The position numbers were made by a program, and so were the translations under genes. From DASRIA01 sp963816975 (GTDB lineage: Bacteria; Actinomycetota; Thermoleophilia; Solirubrobacterales; JBBDJG01), in assembly GCA_963816975.1 (NCBI GenBank), contig CAWFMD010000006.1, forward strand, positions 124,001 to 188,000: DNA of 64,000 nt. Direction: 5' to 3'. Below, piece after piece: positions 24,149 to 31,959 of the stretch (positions are counted from its first letter, which is position 1; each line of letters opens with the position of its first letter). The notes under the pieces are model-generated. The model saw only the letters and a list, made by a program, of their open reading frames with translations. It did no database searches and was not told where the DNA came from.

Positions 24149-24955
24149 ATGCAGGTTCGATGGCTGGGTTGGGCGGGAGTCGAGATCGAGGTCGACGGGG
24201 TCGCGGTGGTGATCGACCCGCTGGCCGACCCCGGCGCCACGTTTGCCGCGCTCGGAGAACACGCCCAGCGGGCCGAGCTGCCGACGGTGGTGGCACCCGC
24301 GGGCGGGGCCGTCGCCGGCCTCGTCAGCCACCTGCACCGCGATCACGCCGACGCCGGCGCGCTCGCGGCGGCCCTGGCCGCCGATGCCGCGGTCCACGAG
24401 CCCGGCTGGCCGGGAGGGGCCGACATCGAGAACCTCGCCCTGGCGCAGGCCAACTTCGAACTCGAGCGGGTGGGCCTGACGCGACGGGCGATCGCGCAGG
24501 GGCAGGGGGTGGAGGTGGGCCCATTCGCGTTCACGGCCCTGCCCGCCGTCGACGGCCTCGGCGACCCCCAGATCTCCTGGTTGGTGGAGGCGGGCGGGCG
24601 CCGGGTCCTGCACCTCGGGGACACGGTCTTCCACAGCTACTGGTGGCGGATGGCGCGCCGCCACGGGCCCTTCGATGTCGTGTTCGCGCCGATCAACGGA
24701 GCGGTCGTCGACTTTCCGCACCTCCAGCCACCGAGCCCGCTGGCGGCGGCGATGGAGCCCGAGCAGGCGGCCCTCGCCGCCGAGCTGCTGGGCGCGCGGA
24801 CGGTCGTTCCGATGCACTACGACGGCTTCGCGATCGACCCCTGGTACCGACCGATCCCCGACGCCGGCGAGCGCTTCACGGCAGCCGCGGCGGCGCGCTC
24901 CTACGAGGCGCGGGTGCTCGAGCCCGGTGAGTCGTTCTCGCCTGCCGAGATCTGA
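24149..24955 (+). CDS. UlaG-like MBL-fold metal-dependent hydrolase
   Basis: 268 residues from the ATG at 24149, with a very strong GGAGGAGG ribosome site. Motifs are WLGWAGVEIEVDG at the start, the metal loop SHLHRDHADAG (HxHxDH-like), LHLGDTVFH for the bridging aspartate and PMHYDGFAIDP for the last histidine. This is the YtnP/UlaG-like branch of the metallo-beta-lactamase superfamily, which hydrolyses lactones or phosphoesters. It is regulated by the divergent TetR gene. Its last 55 bases overlap, tail to tail, the end of the DUF2254 gene. Confidence 0.85.
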   Translation: MQVRWLGWAGVEIEVDGVAVVIDPLADPGATFAALGEHAQRAELPTVVAPAGGAVAGLVSHLHRDHADAGALAAALAADAAVHEPGWPGGADIENLALAQANFELERVGLTRRAIAQGQGVEVGPFAFTALPAVDGLGDPQISWLVEAGGRRVLHLGDTVFHSYWWRMARRHGPFDVVFAPINGAVVDFPHLQPPSPLAAAMEPEQAALAAELLGARTVVPMHYDGFAIDPWYRPIPDAGERFTAAAAARSYEARVLEPGESFSPAEI

Positions 24956-26274
24956 GCCCGGCCCGTGCTCGCCGGCTGATCGAACTCCGCAGCCAGGCGC
25001 TTGATCGTCAGCAGGTCACGCTCGTTCTTGACCTGGTCGACCGCCTGCGCGGCGATGGTCATCGCGATGCCGTGCACGAAGCGCGCGCGATCAGCGGCCC
25101 CGCACCGGATTGCTGCCTCGCGGCAGGCCCGCAAAGCGTGGAGCATCTCCGAGGCCACCCACGCGTCGCCCTCCAGGTAACGGTTGATCTGCAGCATCGA
25201 GTCGAAGTACTCGTCGAAGCGGCGCTGACGGAGAATCACCGTGAGCTCGTGGTCGGGAAACCGGCGCACGCCGGGCGGCGCCTCGCGCTCCGTGAGGCGG
25301 ACCAGCACCGAGCGCAGGTAACTGATGCACGTGACCGCGGTCATCGGGTCGTTGATGCCGGGTGACAGCGCCTTCAGCGCCGTGTCGGTCAGTTGGCGGA
25401 TGCCGAAGTCGACGTCCTGGTTGAGGTCGCGCTCGCTGGCCAGCGATACCGCGCCGAGGATTTCGCGCCCGCACTGCTCCGCAACGCTCGCGGGCCACAC
25501 TTCGGCAATCGGCATCTCGATGCTGACGAAGTCGCCGGGGGCTACGAGGATCGCAATCCGCTCGGCGTGAGGGGCGAGCGCCCCGGCAACGTCGTCGATG
25601 CCGATGCGCTGCACGTACCCCGGCCGGCGTGGCAGCACCCGACCCGGCGCCTGCGCGCGCCAGGAGGCAAGCAGCGAGTCCGCCTGCTCTTGATCGACCG
25701 GCTCCCCGTATCGGTCGGGGTACAACTCGTCCAGTCGCGCGAGTGTCTGCCGCGCGATGTTCGCGCTCACGTGGGAGACCTGGATCATCTGCGAGACGTG
25801 ATGCAGGAACACGATCAACAGCACGACCGCCGCGATCCCGAACAGCGAAGCGGCTGTCACGCTCAGCCGGGGCACGAAGCCCGCATCGCCGAACGAGCCC
25901 ACCGCGCGCAGCACGAGGATCGCGTAGACGAACGTGCCCACGTAGAACCCAATCGTGACCTGGGTCACCCGGTCGCCGAAGAACGTGCGCAGGATCCGCG
26001 GGCTGAACTGGCTCGACGCGAGCTGCAGCACCACCATCGTGATCGAGAACGTGAGGCCCGCAACGGTGATCAGCGAGCCCGCGATCACCGACAGCACGGT
26101 GCGTGCCGCCGGACCGTCGCCCTTGAACACGACCTCGACGCCTTCGAGGTCGAGCTGCTCGTCGATCTGGACGAGCACGATGCCCAGGACGGCAAACGCC
26201 ACGACGATCAGCCCGGGTATGAACCCGAGGCTCTGTGACAGGTTGGGCCACAATGCCCTGAGGCGGTTCTTCAT
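24901..26274 (-). CDS. DUF2254 membrane protein
   Basis: 457 residues from the ATG at 26274. There are four hydrophobic helices in the first 190 residues (SLGFIPGLIVVAFAVLGIVL, SVIAGSLITVAGLTFSITMV, VGTFVYAILVLRAV, FGIAAVVLLIVFLHHV), a conserved QLASSQFSPRILRTFFGDR loop, then a long soluble part with DFGIRQLTDTALKALSPGIN, the most conserved DUF2254 segment. The protein probably sits in the cytoplasmic membrane; its role is not established. The gene converges on and overlaps the MBL hydrolase gene. Confidence 0.85.
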   Translation of the reverse strand: MKNRLRALWPNLSQSLGFIPGLIVVAFAVLGIVLVQIDEQLDLEGVEVVFKGDGPAARTVLSVIAGSLITVAGLTFSITMVVLQLASSQFSPRILRTFFGDRVTQVTIGFYVGTFVYAILVLRAVGSFGDAGFVPRLSVTAASLFGIAAVVLLIVFLHHVSQMIQVSHVSANIARQTLARLDELYPDRYGEPVDQEQADSLLASWRAQAPGRVLPRRPGYVQRIGIDDVAGALAPHAERIAILVAPGDFVSIEMPIAEVWPASVAEQCGREILGAVSLASERDLNQDVDFGIRQLTDTALKALSPGINDPMTAVTCISYLRSVLVRLTEREAPPGVRRFPDHELTVILRQRRFDEYFDSMLQINRYLEGDAWVASEMLHALRACREAAIRCGAADRARFVHGIAMTIAAQAVDQVKNERDLLTIKRLAAEFDQPASTGRAQISAGENDSPGSSTRAS

Positions 26275-26341
26275 GCCCCGGATCATTCCTGATCGATGCC
26301 TGGTGCCCCGGCACGCGTCCCTCGCGTGAAAGACTCCAGCG

Positions 26342-26827
26342 ATGGCTGACGTCGAGGAAACCCGTCTGCCCGGCGTGGGCATCAGACACGATTTCGTGAC
26401 CGCTGGCGGCCGGCGGATCGGGTTGCTGTCGCATCTCAGCGGCCATCGCGAGCTGCTCATCTACGACTCCGGCGATCCGGACTCGTGCCGGGAGTTGATC
26501 GAGCTCGACGAGGACGACGGCCGGGTGCTCGCGGAGCTGCTGGGTGCCGACAGGGTCACCGAGCACCTCGGCGGCCTGCGGCAGTCGATGAGGGGTCTCA
26601 CGATCGACTGGCTGCCGATCGAGCGCTCGTCGTCGCACGCGGGCCGCACGATCGCCGAGACGGGACTTGCCGCACGCACCGGGGCCGCAATCGTGGCGGT
26701 CGTGCGGGGCGCCGAGACGATCCCTTCTCCGCCGTCGGACCTGCGGCTGGAGGCGGGCGACACGACCGTCGTCGCGGGGACGCCGGACGGGGTCCGACAG
26801 GCGCTCGCACTGCTCCAGGGGACCTGA
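26342..26827 (+). CDS. khtT: TrkA-C-domain regulatory subunit of K+/H+ antiporter (KhtT-like)
   Basis: 161 residues. The N-terminal half (LPGVGIRHDFVTAGGRRIGL) is typical of KhtT-like subunits; the C-terminal half (from about residue 80) is a TrkA_C/RCK_C domain with RGLTIDWLPIERSS, GAAIVAVVRGAETIPSPPSD and LRLEAGDTTVVAGTPDGVRQ. Such domains bind nucleotides and gate the partner antiporter. The antiporter gene starts six bases downstream, so the two form an operon. The ATG directly follows a short spacer from the divergent DUF2254 gene. Confidence 0.85.
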   Translation: MADVEETRLPGVGIRHDFVTAGGRRIGLLSHLSGHRELLIYDSGDPDSCRELIELDEDDGRVLAELLGADRVTEHLGGLRQSMRGLTIDWLPIERSSSHAGRTIAETGLAARTGAAIVAVVRGAETIPSPPSDLRLEAGDTTVVAGTPDGVRQALALLQGT

Positions 26828-26832
26828 CCCCC

Positions 26833-28044
26833 TTGCCGCTCGCGGCGGGCAGCCAGGCCGGCCTGCTGCTCGAGCTGGGGACGGCGCTATTCGCGCTCGC
26901 GACGCTCGCCCGCCTGGCCGACCGCTTCGAGTTGTCGCCGATCCCCCTCTATCTGATGGCGGGACTCGTGCTGGGGCAGATATCCGAGGGGCCCCTCTCC
27001 TTCTCCCAGGAGGTGGTCGAGACGGGCGCCGAGGTCGGCCTCGTGCTGCTGCTGTTCACGCTGGGCCTCGAATACACGGGCCAGGAGCTGGCAGACAGCC
27101 TGCGCTCGAACCTGCCCTCCGCGCTGCTGGACGGCGTGTTGAACTTCACTCCCGGCCTGGTGGCCGGGCTCGCGCTGGGGTGGACGTGGGAGGCCGCCCT
27201 GCTCCTGGGTGGAATCACCTACATATCGTCGTCGGGCATCGTCGCGAAGGTGCTCTCCGACCTCGGCCGGATGGGCAACCGCGAGACGCCGGCCGTGCTC
27301 ACTCTGCTGGTGGCCGAGGACCTGGGAATGGCCCTCTACCTACCGCTGATCGCGATCCTGCTCGCGGGGACGAGCCTCGCGGCCGGCGCGGGCCTGCTGG
27401 CGGTGGCCGGTGCTGCGGTGATCGTCGCGCTCGCGGTCGTGACCCGCTACGGCGACCAGTTGAGCGACGCGATCTCGAGCCGCTCGGACGAAGTGCTGCT
27501 GCTCTCCACGCTGGGGTTCGCGCTGTTCCTGGCCGGCGCGGCCGAGGCCGCGCAGGTCTCCTCGGCCGTGGGGGCGTTCCTGGCCGGCATCGTGCTCTCC
27601 GACCCGCTCGCGACGCGCGCCCGATCGCTGATGTCTCCGCTGCGGGACCTGTTCGCCGCGGCGTTCTTCATCCTGTTCGGCCTCGAGATCGACCTCTCCG
27701 CGATCCCCTCGGTGGCGATCGCCGCCGTGGCGATCGGATTGCTGACCGCGCTGACCAAGGTCGTGGCCGGCTGGCGGGCCGCCGCCGCCATCGGCGCCGG
27801 GCCGCGGGGACGCATGCGGGCCGGAACGGTGCTGATCGCGCGCGGGGAGTTCTCGATCGTGATCGCCAGCATCGGCGTGGGTGCCGGTGTGGAGGCGGAT
27901 CTCGGGCCGCTCGCCGCGGCGTATGTCCTCTTCACGGCGGTCCTCGGGTCGTTTGCCACGCGCTGGTCGGACCAGCTCGCGCGACTGACCCTGCGCTTCC
28001 CGCGCGCGCGTGTCGCCGCCGCGCTGCGCCGCACGAGCGCCTGA
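26833..28044 (+). CDS. khtU: CPA2 cation:proton antiporter (KefB/KhtU-like)
   Basis: 403 residues from the TTG at 26833, six bases after the regulatory subunit; no ATG/GTG is better placed. Twelve or so hydrophobic helices match Na_H_Exchanger proteins: LYLMAGLVLGQISEGP, EVGLVLLLFTLGLEY, LLVAEDLGMALYLPL with the ED ion-site pair, and late VLIARGEFSIVIASIG. It would exchange K+ or Na+ for H+ at the cytoplasmic membrane. Unlike Kef proteins it carries no C-terminal Rossmann domain, that role being supplied by the separate KhtT-like subunit. Confidence 0.85.
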   Translation: MPLAAGSQAGLLLELGTALFALATLARLADRFELSPIPLYLMAGLVLGQISEGPLSFSQEVVETGAEVGLVLLLFTLGLEYTGQELADSLRSNLPSALLDGVLNFTPGLVAGLALGWTWEAALLLGGITYISSSGIVAKVLSDLGRMGNRETPAVLTLLVAEDLGMALYLPLIAILLAGTSLAAGAGLLAVAGAAVIVALAVVTRYGDQLSDAISSRSDEVLLLSTLGFALFLAGAAEAAQVSSAVGAFLAGIVLSDPLATRARSLMSPLRDLFAAAFFILFGLEIDLSAIPSVAIAAVAIGLLTALTKVVAGWRAAAAIGAGPRGRMRAGTVLIARGEFSIVIASIGVGAGVEADLGPLAAAYVLFTAVLGSFATRWSDQLARLTLRFPRARVAAALRRTSA

Positions 28045-28184
28045 GGCCCGACCCGGCCGGTCGGCCCGCCGGTCTGCAAGCCAAGCTGCCAAAGCACCGC
28101 CGCGGCTCGCCCGAGCGCCGACTCACGAGTACCTTCGGTGGTCAATGCCAGCGCGCCGGCTGCGCGCACGCGAAGGGAGACGAA

Positions 28185-28445
28185 ATGATCGGAGCTTTGA
28201 TACTCGGCCTGGTAGCCGGCTTCGTCGGCAAGGCACTGATGCCGGGCGACGATCCCGGTGGCTTTGTCGCGACCATCGCCCTGGGCCTCGTGGGAGCGGC
28301 GCTCGGGTGGGTGATATTCACCCTCGGCCTCGGAATCGGCGACGAGGACGCATTCGACCTGGGCGGCCTGGTCAGCGCGATCATCGGCGTGATGATCCTG
28401 CTGGGCCTCTACCGCTGGTGGTCGGGTCGCCGCGCGGCAACCTGA
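28185..28445 (+). CDS. GlsB/YeaQ/YmgE-type small membrane protein
   Basis: 86 residues from the ATG at 28185, with GGGAGA as ribosome site. Three hydrophobic helices: LILGLVAGFVGKALMPGDD, FVATIALGLVGAALGWVIF and VSAIIGVMILLGLYRWW. The first with its GKALMPG turn is the signature of the transglycosylase-associated/GlsB family, stress-induced in several bacteria but of unknown mechanism. It sits after the antiporter with a 140-base gap, so probably has its own promoter. Confidence 0.85.
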   Translation: MIGALILGLVAGFVGKALMPGDDPGGFVATIALGLVGAALGWVIFTLGLGIGDEDAFDLGGLVSAIIGVMILLGLYRWWSGRRAAT

Positions 28446-28456
28446 GACTGACCGCG

Positions 28457-28888
28457 TTACGCAGCGGCGACGTCGAGCTCGTCCGCCAGCGGGTCGAACT
28501 GCGGCGGGGGTGTGGACGAACCCACGCTCGCGGCCCAGGGCTCGCGCAGCTCGTGCGCCAGCGCGTACACATGGGTACCGATGTTCGCGGCCGTGTTGGT
28601 GGCCTTCACGAGGTCCTCGACCGTGCGGCGCAGGTCAGCCGACCGCGCTCCCGGCTCGATCCGCCGTACGAATAGCACCAGGCCGGCCTCCTGCGAGGCA
28701 TAGTCGAGGTCGATCGCGCTCCACTGCCGATCGGCCGCATTGCGCTGATGCTCGTCGAGCACCAGCCCGAGTGCTTCCACCCAGCGATCATCGAAGCCGT
28801 CGTGGGTGCGGATCGCGAGCGCGTCACCGTCGGGCACGACCGTCGCCCAGTCCACCTGCACGTCGTAGCTGTCGTTGCGTTCGCTCAT
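28457..28888 (-). CDS. Conserved protein of unknown function
   Basis: 143 residues, acidic, no membrane segment or signal. YDVQVDWATVVPDGDALAIRT is followed by a helical stretch (FDDRWVEALGLVLDEHQRNA), a strand pair (SQEAGLVLFVRRIEPG) and another helix (LRRTVEDLVKATNTAANIGT). I do not recognise the family. It converges on the GlsB-like gene, leaving eleven bases between stops, and nothing else nearby hints at a role. Confidence 0.55.
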   Translation of the reverse strand: MSERNDSYDVQVDWATVVPDGDALAIRTHDGFDDRWVEALGLVLDEHQRNAADRQWSAIDLDYASQEAGLVLFVRRIEPGARSADLRRTVEDLVKATNTAANIGTHVYALAHELREPWAASVGSSTPPPQFDPLADELDVAAA

Positions 28889-28977
28889 CCGCGGCCTCGC
28901 ATCTCATATCGGCACGTGGCGAGTTCCCCAAGAACCGCCTGCAAGGCGCGCTGCCAAAAGTCGCAGAGGCCGCGGGC

Positions 28978-29712
28978 CTACAGCCGCACGATCACCAGGC
29001 CCGCGGCCAGCAGCACGAGGCCCGCGGCCAGCGCACGCAGGGCCCCGTCGAGCGGAGCCGCGAGGCTCTCGCGCGTCAGTGCCACGACCGCGCCGTCGTC
29101 CATGGTCTGAGTGCCCTCCACCGCGGCGGTGCGGCGCCGCAGCGCCCTGACCGGCGCGCTCAGGCGCCGCTGCGCCACGCTCAGCGCGAAGCAGGCGACC
29201 ACCACGAGCACCCCTGCGACCCCGATCTCGAGCGCGTTGGCCCAGTATGCGGTCAGCGCCGGAAACGCCCCCCACGCGGCCGCGAACCAGAAGTCGGTGT
29301 GGAAGCGGCCGCCGAACAGCTCGAGGTTGTAGGCGACCACCACAAACATGCCCGCCGCGATGAACGGCACGAGGCTGGCCCCGACCGTCGCCACCCCGAC
29401 CGCTCCGAGCGCGATCGCGCCGGCCAGGCTGCCCGCCGCCAGGGCGACGAGCGCGGTGTCGGAGATGCGCGTGCCGAGCGGCCGCCCGTGCAACTCGTCG
29501 AGCGCATGCGCGCAGACCCCGACGCCCAGGAAGAACGCGCCCAGCGCGGCGGCCAGGCGGTCGGCGTGCAGCGTCGGCGCGGCCGCGGCCCCGAGGGCCA
29601 CGTAGCTCAGGTGCCAGGCGGTGTAGGGCGGATGCAGCAGCGTGACGAGATCGCGCCAGCCGCCGGGCGCCAGCGCGTAGAAAGCAGGGCGGTCAACGCT
29701 GGGCTGCGCCAT
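28978..29712 (-). CDS. Polytopic membrane protein co-transcribed with a methyltransferase
   Basis: 244 residues. Six to seven hydrophobic helices: AWHLSYVALGAAAAPTL, LAAALGAFFLGVGVCAHALD, ALVALAAGSLAGAIALGAVG, SLVPFIAAGMFVVVAYNLEL, GVAGVLVVVACFALSVAQ and a final LAAGLVLLAAGLVIV. The loop AHALDELHGRPLGTRISD resembles loops of UbiA-type prenyltransferases, but the NDxxDxxxD motif is not intact, so enzymatic activity is not claimed. The gene overlaps the end of the upstream UbiE-like gene by 20 bases, implying coupled expression. Confidence 0.6.
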   Translation of the reverse strand: MAQPSVDRPAFYALAPGGWRDLVTLLHPPYTAWHLSYVALGAAAAPTLHADRLAAALGAFFLGVGVCAHALDELHGRPLGTRISDTALVALAAGSLAGAIALGAVGVATVGASLVPFIAAGMFVVVAYNLELFGGRFHTDFWFAAAWGAFPALTAYWANALEIGVAGVLVVVACFALSVAQRRLSAPVRALRRRTAAVEGTQTMDDGAVVALTRESLAAPLDGALRALAAGLVLLAAGLVIVRL

Positions 29713-30457
29713 CGGTCACGCGCGTGCCCGAGATGACGACGCCTGCGCCGAAGCTCATCCGCCGCACGTGTATTTCCCGCAGGCCGGCGTCGTGCCAGAA
29801 CTCGCACTGGCGCGCAATCGGGTACCGCGCGTAGTACTCGGGAATGCTGCGCGACAGGAAGCGGCCGACGTCATACCACCCTCGCGATGCCAGCCGGCCG
29901 GCTCCCGGCATCACATATCCGGTGTAGAGCTTCCAGAGCGCATGTGCCGAGCGCCCGCTCGGGACGCCGAACTCGACAGATGCGACCCGGGCTCCGGGCT
30001 TCACGACTCTGGCAAGCTCACGGATGGTGTGGGCGGGGTCGTCCACGTAGCGCAGCAGGTATCCGACGGTGACCCCGTCGAACTCGCCGTCCGCGAACGG
30101 AAGTCGCTCCGCTTCCCCAACCACGAGCTCGACGTGCTTCGCCAGGTGCGGCGCGCTCGCCAGCCGGCGCCGCGCACGGCTCAACATGTCCTCGCTTTGG
30201 TCCAGGCCGACGACGGTGCAGCCGTAGCGGCGCACAAGCTCCGCGGCGACCAGGCCCGTGCCCGTGGCCACGTCCAGGATGCGGTCCGCGGGAGCGGCCT
30301 CGATCGTCGCCACCATCGCCCTGCGCCAGCGCCGGTCCTCGCCGAAGCTCAGCAACCAGCCCATCTCGTCGTACTCGCGCGGCAGCTGCGCGAACAGCTC
30401 GCGGGCGTGAGCCTTGCGAGGAGAGGCCGGAAACAGCTGTTCGACGGGCTGCGCCAT
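29693..30457 (-). CDS. UbiE/MenG-like SAM-dependent methyltransferase
   Basis: 254 residues. The class I fold is clear: ILDVATGTGLVAAELVRR (motif I), TVVGLDQSEDMLSRARRR, VELVVGEAERLPFADGEFDG (motif II/III) and VTVGYLLRYVDDP. The last, with FSRS-like FLSRSIPEYYARYP, matches the UbiE/COQ5/MenG family that methylates demethylmenaquinone. Menaquinone is the usual actinobacterial quinone, so MenG is plausible, but other substrates are possible because relatives abound. It overlaps the membrane-protein gene downstream. Confidence 0.75.
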   Translation of the reverse strand: MAQPVEQLFPASPRKAHARELFAQLPREYDEMGWLLSFGEDRRWRRAMVATIEAAPADRILDVATGTGLVAAELVRRYGCTVVGLDQSEDMLSRARRRLASAPHLAKHVELVVGEAERLPFADGEFDGVTVGYLLRYVDDPAHTIRELARVVKPGARVASVEFGVPSGRSAHALWKLYTGYVMPGAGRLASRGWYDVGRFLSRSIPEYYARYPIARQCEFWHDAGLREIHVRRMSFGAGVVISGTRVTDGAAQR

Positions 30458-30651
30458 CGGCGGGTACGCAGGAACCTAACCGACAGCGCGACGCCCGTGC
30501 ATCGGCGGGGCGGCGGTTTGCACACCGGCGCGACGACGAGTTAAGGTCGCCCTGCACTCCAGAAGTGGGCATTCGACAGCTTCGGAGACAAAGGTGGACA
30601 ACAGCGCAAGCAGGCCTGTGTCCCCGTCGAGGTGGCCGCCGGGAGCGCGGG

Positions 30652-31959
30652 ATGAAGCCGCGCACCAAGTACGCACGCCAGGACCAGCTGTGCATCGCCT
30701 ACCAGGTGTTCGGGGATGGGCCGGCGGAGCTGGTCTACACCTTCGGGCCGGCCAGCCACGTCGAGCACCTGTGGGATCTGCCGCTCGCCGTGCGCTTCCT
30801 GGACCGGCTGGGCTCCTTCGCCCGGGTGCTGATCTTCGACCGGCGCGGGACGGGCGCCTCCGACCCCACGGCGGGCCCGCCGACTCTCGAGCAGCAGATG
30901 CAGGACATGCTGAGCGCGGTGGACGCCGCCGGCTTCGAGCGGCCGTACGTGTTCGGTGAGACAAACGCCTCCCGGATGTGCGCGCTGTATGCGGCGACGC
31001 ACCCGGACCGCCTGTCCGGCCTGATCCTGTATGCCGCTTCGGCGGTCGGTTCGGAGATGCTGACTCCGCCGCTGCAGGCGCTGCTCCTCGACCTGATCGA
31101 CAACGCATGGGGAGAGGGCGCCACCGTGCACGTGTTCGCGCCCAGCGTCGCGGATGACCCGCGCGTGGTGGAGTGGTTCGGTAACTCCGAGCGGCACTCG
31201 GCCAGCCCCGGCATCGTGCGCAAGCTGGTCGAGATGGAGCCCGCAGTGGACGTCCGCACGGTCCTGCCGACGATCCGCGTGCCGACACTGGTGCTGCACC
31301 GCCGCGAGGACCCGCTGGTGGACATCGAGCTGGGGCGACGCGTCGCCGCGGCGATACCCGGGGCCCGGTTCGTCGCGCTCGAGGGGGAGGACAACATGGC
31401 GATCTTCGGAGACAGCGAGTCGCTGCTCGACGAGGTCGAGCAGTTCGTGACGGGCGAGCGTCACCACCACGAGGTCGACCGGGTGCTGACCACGCTGATG
31501 TTCACAGACATCGTCGGGTCCACGGCGCGCGCGGCGGACCTCGGTGACCGCCGCTGGCGTGACCTGCTCGACGAGCACTATCGCGCCACTCGGCGCGAGG
31601 TCGATCGCTTCCACGGGCGCGAGATCCGCACACTCGGGGACGGGTTCCTGGCCACCTTCGACGGTCCCGCGCGGGCGATCCGCTGCGGGTCCGCGATTGC
31701 CGACGACTCCCACGCGCTCGGCATGCCGGTCCGGGTGGGCGTGCACACGGGCGAGGTGGAGCTGCACGACGGCGATCTCGCCGGCTTGGCGGTGCACATC
31801 GGCGCACGCGTGGCGGCGGAGGCGGAAGCGGGAGAGGTGCTCGTCTCAGGAACCGTCAAGGACCTCGTCGTCGGCTCCGGCGTGGGGTTCACCGATCGCG
31901 GCGAGCGGGAGCTGAAGGGCGTTCCCGGCGTGTGGCGCCTTTTCGCCGTGGAGCGCTGA
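30652..31959 (+). CDS. Class III adenylate/guanylate cyclase with degenerate alpha/beta-hydrolase domain
   Basis: 435 residues from the ATG at 30652 (GGGAGCG upstream). Residues 1-265 have an alpha/beta-hydrolase fold (LIFDRRGTGASDPTAG, TLEQQMQDMLSAVDAAGF), but the nucleophile elbow reads GETNASR at 102-108 instead of GxSxG, and the His position reads EDNMAIFGD instead of the usual DH. Residues 275-435 are a cyclase domain with metal sites (TLMFTDIVGSTARAADLGD) and IRTLGDGFLATFDGPARAI. Many actinobacterial proteins share this layout. The hydrolase part is probably a ligand sensor. The stop overlaps the start of the FAD gene (TGATG). Confidence 0.85.
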   Translation: MKPRTKYARQDQLCIAYQVFGDGPAELVYTFGPASHVEHLWDLPLAVRFLDRLGSFARVLIFDRRGTGASDPTAGPPTLEQQMQDMLSAVDAAGFERPYVFGETNASRMCALYAATHPDRLSGLILYAASAVGSEMLTPPLQALLLDLIDNAWGEGATVHVFAPSVADDPRVVEWFGNSERHSASPGIVRKLVEMEPAVDVRTVLPTIRVPTLVLHRREDPLVDIELGRRVAAAIPGARFVALEGEDNMAIFGDSESLLDEVEQFVTGERHHHEVDRVLTTLMFTDIVGSTARAADLGDRRWRDLLDEHYRATRREVDRFHGREIRTLGDGFLATFDGPARAIRCGSAIADDSHALGMPVRVGVHTGEVELHDGDLAGLAVHIGARVAAEAEAGEVLVSGTVKDLVVGSGVGFTDRGERELKGVPGVWRLFAVER

